NCBI GenBank assembly: GCA_036639635.1
Contig: JAVWIF010000061.1
Location: 1 to 9,808, forward strand
DNA length: 9,808 nt
Direction of reading: 5' to 3'
Source: JAVWIF01 sp036639635
Lineage (GTDB): Bacteria > Bacillota_I > Bacilli_A > Erysipelotrichales > Erysipelotrichaceae
Program-made: the position numbers and the translations under genes
Notes under the pieces: generated by a model
The model's database searches: none
What the model was told of the DNA's origin: nothing
Seen by the model: the letters and a program-made list of their open reading frames with translations, nothing else
Shown here: positions 5,837-9,808 of the stretch, one piece after another
Layout: every line of letters starts with the position of its first letter
Position numbering within the stretch: position 1 is the stretch's first letter

Positions 5837-7552
5837 ATGCATACTCTACTACCTTATTTAAAACCTTTTAAAAAACAATGTATCATAGGTCCTTTCGCAA
5901 AGCTAAGTGAAGCGATTTTAGAAGTAATACTACCTACCATCATGGCCTTTGTGATTGATGAAGGTGTTATGAAGCATGACTTTCAGCTTGTGTTAGCGTA
6001 TGGAGGACTGATGATTTTTATGGTCTTTATCGGTTTTGGTTTTTCTATTACTTGTCAATATAATGCAGCGAAAGCTTCTCAAGGCTTTGGTACTAACTTA
6101 CGCAATGCCCTATTTGAACATATTACAACATTTTCTTATCAAGATATTGATCATTTTTCAACTTCTGCTTTAACCAATCGTTTAACCAACGATGTTAACC
6201 AACTACAAATAGGTGTAGCCATGTTAATACGACTCGTCGTGCGTTCGCCTTTTATTGTCATAGGCGCATTAATGATGGCTTTTTTCTTAGATTATGAATG
6301 TGCCTTGATTCTACTAGGCAGCGTTCCATTTATCATCATTGTTTTATTTCTATTTATAAAATACAGTTCACCTATTTACATTTGGTATCAAAAAAAACTA
6401 GATGCTTTTGCGAATTTATTAGATGATAACTTTGCGGGAATACGTGTCATTCGTGCTTTTGTAAGCCAACGATTAGAAAAACGGCGCGTAGATGATGCAG
6501 CTTTTGATTTACAACAACAAATGATGAAAGTATCTAAACTGTCTGCTTTATTAAATCCTGTGAATGCACTCATTGTCAATGGCGCCATTCTAGTCTTGTT
6601 GTATATAAGCCCACTACGTCTAGAAAGTGGTTCACTAGCTCCAGGTGTTATTATTGCAATGATTAATTATGCTAGTCAAATATTAGTAGCATTAATTGCG
6701 GTAAGTAATATGATTGTAATTTTTACAAAAGCCAACGCCAGTATACCTCGAATTGTAGAAGTATTAGAGTACAACCCTACTTTTCAAGAAGGTAATAAAA
6801 GTACCCCAAAATATACAAAAGAAACCTTAAACTTCTCTCATGTATCATTCTCTTATGGTCAAGGAGAAGAAGCTTTAAGTGATATTTCCTTTATCATGCA
6901 TGAAGGAGAGCGTATTGGTATTATTGGTGGAACAGGTTGCGGTAAATCAACCCTAGCTTATTTAATGTGCCATCTATATGAACCAACAAAGGGTTCTATA
7001 TCACTTTATGAACAACCGATAAATGAATATACGAATGCTGCTCTTTTAGAAAATATAACGATGGTACCACAAACAAATGAACTCTTTAGTGGAACGATTA
7101 AAGAGAATTTATGTCATGGCAGTCATACTTGTCAAGAAGATATAAATAAAGCCTTACGTGATGCGCAAGCAATGGAATTTATTGAACAATTGCCGAAAGG
7201 ATTAGATACGCTATTAGAGCGATCAGCAAGTAATTTAAGTGGTGGTCAAAAACAACGTTTATGTATCGCAAGAGCTTTACTATATCAACCAAAAACTTTA
7301 ATACTAGATGACTCTTGCAGTGCATTAGACTTTAAAACAGATGCCTTATTACGTGAAGCTTTGCGAACTCGTGCTTCATTAAGTAATCAAATCATCATAT
7401 CCCAACGTGTTACGACTTTATTAAATTGTGATCGTATTCTTGTGTTACATGATGGAAGGATGGTCGGTTTTGATACGCATAACGCTTTATATGAAACATG
7501 TTCCATCTACCAAGAAATATGCAAATCTCAAAACATTGGGAGGTTATCATGA
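5837..7552 (+). CDS. ABC exporter half-transporter with degenerate ATP site (heterodimeric multidrug type, subunit 1)
   Basis: Type IV (ABCB-like) exporter subunit of 571 residues: six membrane helices in residues about 15-300, then a nucleotide-binding domain. ATG 5837 is chosen because AAAGGAG ends 6 bases before it; the frame is open further upstream, but that part crosses the promoter and the LysR gene. Visible motifs: Walker A GGTGCGKST 364-372, Q-loop Gln412, signature LSGGQ 467-471, Walker B LILDD 488-492, D-loop SALD 495-498. Two catalytic residues are altered: Asp492 stands where the catalytic Glu is expected, and Gln523 (ISQRVTT) replaces the switch His. This matches the inactive-site subunit of heterodimers such as LmrC or TM287. 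Its intact LSGGQ would complete the active site formed with the next gene's product. The stop overlaps the next start by ATGA. The substrate is unknown; drugs or amphipathic metabolites are likely. Confidence 0.92.
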   Translation: MHTLLPYLKPFKKQCIIGPFAKLSEAILEVILPTIMAFVIDEGVMKHDFQLVLAYGGLMIFMVFIGFGFSITCQYNAAKASQGFGTNLRNALFEHITTFSYQDIDHFSTSALTNRLTNDVNQLQIGVAMLIRLVVRSPFIVIGALMMAFFLDYECALILLGSVPFIIIVLFLFIKYSSPIYIWYQKKLDAFANLLDDNFAGIRVIRAFVSQRLEKRRVDDAAFDLQQQMMKVSKLSALLNPVNALIVNGAILVLLYISPLRLESGSLAPGVIIAMINYASQILVALIAVSNMIVIFTKANASIPRIVEVLEYNPTFQEGNKSTPKYTKETLNFSHVSFSYGQGEEALSDISFIMHEGERIGIIGGTGCGKSTLAYLMCHLYEPTKGSISLYEQPINEYTNAALLENITMVPQTNELFSGTIKENLCHGSHTCQEDINKALRDAQAMEFIEQLPKGLDTLLERSASNLSGGQKQRLCIARALLYQPKTLILDDSCSALDFKTDALLREALRTRASLSNQIIISQRVTTLLNCDRILVLHDGRMVGFDTHNALYETCSIYQEICKSQNIGRLS

Positions 7553-9273
7553 AAACTACTGAAGTAATGATGCGTTTATGGAGTTTTGTTAAAGAATCTC
7601 ATAGCTTTCTACTCCTTGCTTTTATTGGAGCTGTTTGTAGTGTGCTTTGTAGTCTAGTTGCTCCTCTTAGCATTGGAGCTTTAATCGATGCTTTAAGTAA
7701 GCAAGCCTTGCTTAGTGTAGCTATCCCTTATTTATGCATTCTCTTATTCCTATATTTAGGATATTCACTCTTTCAATGGTGCATGATGTACGCTTCTAAT
7801 AAGATTGCTTTTTCTAGTAGTTATTATTTACGTAAAAAAGTATTTCATAAACTTGATAAATTACCTATTTCTTTTTTTGATACACATGCACGTGGAGATT
7901 TAATAAGTCATTTTATAAATGATATTGATTTTATTAGTGATGGTTTATTACAGGGGTTATCAACGATGATTGGTGGTATTGTGACAATTGTTGTCTGCAT
8001 GAGCATCATGCTTGTATTAAATTGGCAAATGAGTATTGTCGTTATCTTATCAGCTCCATTCACTTACTTTGTAGCAAAAACAATTACCACTCGTACGCAT
8101 TCATATTTTCGTATCCAAGCAAAAACTTTAGGAGAGTTAAATGGATTTAGTGAAGAAATGATTGCGCAAATAAAAACGATTAAGACATATCATAATGAAG
8201 AACACATCGTTGAACAATTTAAACAAATTAACCAAACCCTCTATGCGAATGGAGTAAATTCACAATTCTATGGTTCTTTAGCAAATCCTAGTACACGCTT
8301 TGTTAGTAATAGTGCGTATGCGCTAGTTGGTATGATTGGTGCTATCATGGCTTTACAAGGTAGTATTAGCATTGGTAGTATTTCTGTATTTTTAATGTAT
8401 GCAACAATGTTTTCAAAGCCCTTTAATGAAATTACAGGGGTCTTAACACAACTACAAAGTGGTGTTGCTTCAGCAAAAAGAATCTTCACTTTATTAGACC
8501 TCGCTGAGGAAAAAAATATAGATAGCTTAGCCTCATTTCAACATGTCTTAGGTGATATTCGCTTTTCCAATGTTAGTTTCTCTTATGATAAAAACAAGCC
8601 TCTGATTCAAAACCTTACGCTACACGTACAAGCAGGTTCTAAGGTCGCTATTGTTGGAAAAACAGGTGCTGGTAAAACTACCTTAGTAAATTTACTCATG
8701 CGTTTTTATGATATTCAATCAGGTGATATTTATTTGGATGATAAAAGCATTTATGAATGTACGCGTGATAGCTTACGTCAAAATATTGGGTTGGTATTAC
8801 AAGATACTTATTTATTTGAAGATAGTATTGCTGCTAATATTGCTTATGGTAAAAAAGATGCAACTAGAGAAGATATTATAAAAGCCGCTAAGAAAAGTGG
8901 TGCACATGATTTTATACGACGCTTAGAACAAGGTTATGATACCTTATTACATGCAAATAGTAATAGCTTGTCTAAAGGACAATGCCAACTATTAAGTATT
9001 ACTAGAGTACTTTTAATGGATCCCTCTATTCTTATTTTAGATGAGGCAACAAGTTCAATTGATACTTGTAGTGAACAACATATTAATAAAGCAATGTTTA
9101 CGCTAATGGAAGGTAAAACAAGCTTTGTAATTGCCCATCGTTTATCAACCATCATTCATTCTGATATTATTTTAGCAATGGATCACGGTGATATTGTAGA
9201 ACAAGGTAGCCATGAAGCATTATTAGCTAAGAATGGTTATTATGCACAATTATATCAAAGTCAATTTATGTAA
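7549..9273 (+). CDS. ABC exporter half-transporter with catalytic ATP site (heterodimeric multidrug type, subunit 2)
   Basis: Partner subunit of 574 residues with the same layout: a six-helix membrane domain to about residue 310 and a nucleotide-binding domain after it. The start ATG 7549-7551 overlaps the preceding TGA (ATGA) and has GGGAGG 5 bases upstream, a standard translational-coupling arrangement that favours equal subunit amounts. Motifs: Walker A GKTGAGKTT 370-378, Q-loop Gln418, Walker B ILILDE with catalytic Glu499, D-loop SSID 502-505, and switch His530 in IAHRLST are all canonical. The signature is degenerate, LSKGQ at 474-478. Combined with subunit 1, one composite ATP site has only good motifs and the other only poor ones, as in LmrCD, BmrCD and TM287/288. 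It should sit in the cytoplasmic membrane as an obligate heterodimer. Transcription ends at the hairpin directly after the stop codon. Confidence 0.93.
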   Translation: MKTTEVMMRLWSFVKESHSFLLLAFIGAVCSVLCSLVAPLSIGALIDALSKQALLSVAIPYLCILLFLYLGYSLFQWCMMYASNKIAFSSSYYLRKKVFHKLDKLPISFFDTHARGDLISHFINDIDFISDGLLQGLSTMIGGIVTIVVCMSIMLVLNWQMSIVVILSAPFTYFVAKTITTRTHSYFRIQAKTLGELNGFSEEMIAQIKTIKTYHNEEHIVEQFKQINQTLYANGVNSQFYGSLANPSTRFVSNSAYALVGMIGAIMALQGSISIGSISVFLMYATMFSKPFNEITGVLTQLQSGVASAKRIFTLLDLAEEKNIDSLASFQHVLGDIRFSNVSFSYDKNKPLIQNLTLHVQAGSKVAIVGKTGAGKTTLVNLLMRFYDIQSGDIYLDDKSIYECTRDSLRQNIGLVLQDTYLFEDSIAANIAYGKKDATREDIIKAAKKSGAHDFIRRLEQGYDTLLHANSNSLSKGQCQLLSITRVLLMDPSILILDEATSSIDTCSEQHINKAMFTLMEGKTSFVIAHRLSTIIHSDIILAMDHGDIVEQGSHEALLAKNGYYAQLYQSQFM

Positions 9274-9305
9274 TAGAAAAGATGCGATTACTCGCATCTT
9301 TTCTA
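9274..9305. terminator. Bidirectional intrinsic terminator between convergent genes
   Basis: A perfect 14-bp stem, TAGAAAAGATGCGA (9274-9287) with its exact complement (9292-9305), closes a TTAC loop. Each strand has a TTTT tract in the 3' arm, so it can end both exporter transcription (plus) and the importer ATPase transcript (minus). It starts at the base after the exporter TAA, and its right end is the TAG stop codon of the minus-strand gene. Confidence 0.85.
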
Positions 9306-9808
9306 AGCTTGATTGATATCTTTTATCTTGATTAATTTTGTTCCTACTTTTTTAGCAAACACTTCATCATGGGTAATTAGCAAAATAGCCATATCCTTAC
9401 TTAAGTCCTTAATAATTTCAATTACTTGATCAATTGATTGTGCATCAAGTGCACTTGTAGGTTCATCAAAGCAAAGGATTGATGGTTGTAAAATACAAGC
9501 ACGAGCAATTGCCACACGTTGTTTCTGCCCTCCACTTAATGTATTGGGATAGCTATCTTTTTTATCGGCAATTTGTAATTTCTCCAATAAAACATTGGCT
9601 TGTTGAATTGCTTCTTCCTTATTCATTAATTTATGATATATAGGAGCATCAATTAAGTTTTGTAAAACACTGCGATGAGGAAATAATTGATAGTTCTGAA
9701 AAACAAGCCCAATTTCTTTACGAATTAGTAGTTTTTCTTGTTTACTAGCATGAATTACTTTTCCATCTTCTTCTTTTACTAGATAGTGTTCATTAATCTT
9801 AATTTCAC
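9303..9808 (-). CDS. GlnQ-type amino-acid ABC importer ATP-binding protein, partial, N-terminus beyond window
   Basis: The frame is open from the right window edge to TAG at 9305-9303, showing 167 complete residues; a Met codon at 9626 is internal, because homologous sequence continues upstream of it. From the visible start: RKEIGLVFQNYQLFPHRSVL with the Q-loop Gln at 9698-9696, signature LSGGQKQRVAIARA beginning at 9539, Walker B CFDEPTSALD with Asp and Glu at about 9467-9462, and switch His in LLITHDE at 9371-9369. The missing N-terminus, with Walker A, would be about 55-70 residues. The motifs match ATPases of polar amino-acid importers such as GlnQ, a cytosolic protein docked on a membrane permease. 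The C-terminus is short: only about 20 residues follow THD, whereas GlnQ has about 47 there, so the usual G-x-I-x-E-x-G tail is absent. Permease and binding-protein genes would lie outside the window. Confidence 0.88.
   Translation of the reverse strand, partial: EIKINEHYLVKEEDGKVIHASKQEKLLIRKEIGLVFQNYQLFPHRSVLQNLIDAPIYHKLMNKEEAIQQANVLLEKLQIADKKDSYPNTLSGGQKQRVAIARACILQPSILCFDEPTSALDAQSIDQVIEIIKDLSKDMAILLITHDEVFAKKVGTKLIKIKDINQA

Noticed and set aside
7498..7548. Upstream ATG for the second exporter subunit (17 extra codons)
   Set aside because: It lies deep inside the first subunit gene with no RBS. The ATGA overlap start at 7549 has GGGAGG at ideal spacing.
9624..9626. Met codon at 9626 as the start of the importer ATPase
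   Set aside because: The same frame stays open to the window edge and encodes the conserved Q-loop region (GLVFQNYQLFPHRSV), so this Met is internal to a partial gene.

Overview
The window comes from an AT-rich, low-GC Gram-positive genome (Bacillota). The evidence is strong AGGAG-type ribosome binding sites, sigma-A-like TTGAGA/TATAAT promoters, GAAA-loop and long-stem intrinsic terminators, and products typical of gut Firmicutes. TGA is a genuine stop (end of the first exporter gene), so this is not a recoded mollicute. Product style is compatible with Erysipelotrichia-like bacteria, but that is only an impression. No mobile element, phage gene, CRISPR array, tRNA or rRNA is visible.

Layout from left to right. 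(1) 1-1106, minus strand: an NCS2 (AzgA/PbuG-type) purine permease. Its C-terminal end runs off the window; it has its own consensus promoter, and a perfect 19-bp inverted repeat sits across the -10 element. (2) 1253-4440, minus: a two-gene unit, a cytosolic S9 serine peptidase followed after 17 bp by a class I/II PLP aminotransferase. (3) 4533-4823, minus: a 96-residue protein of unknown function in what looks like a stand-alone unit with an extended -10 promoter, a strong RBS and an immediate terminator. (4) 4875-5735, minus: a LysR-type regulator. (5) 5837-9273, plus: two translationally coupled ABC exporter half-transporters, divergent from the LysR gene. (6) 9303-9808, minus: the C-terminal part of a GlnQ-type amino-acid importer ATPase, convergent with the exporter genes across a shared hairpin terminator.

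The best-supported functional story is in 4875-9273. The LysR gene and exporter genes share a 101-bp intergenic region that holds a perfect T-N11-A dyad and a face-to-face promoter arrangement, so the regulator probably controls the exporter and itself. The two exporter subunits are complementary in their nucleotide-binding motifs. The first has Asp for the catalytic Glu and Gln for the switch His, but a perfect LSGGQ. The second has intact Glu and His but a degenerate LSKGQ. This is the pattern of an asymmetric heterodimeric exporter with one active and one degenerate ATP site. The peptidase/aminotransferase pair suggests peptide breakdown followed by amino-acid transamination; substrates cannot be read from sequence.

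No wholly new system is evident. The items most worth a second look are the permease operator-like dyad, the LysR/exporter intergenic region, and the small orphan protein.
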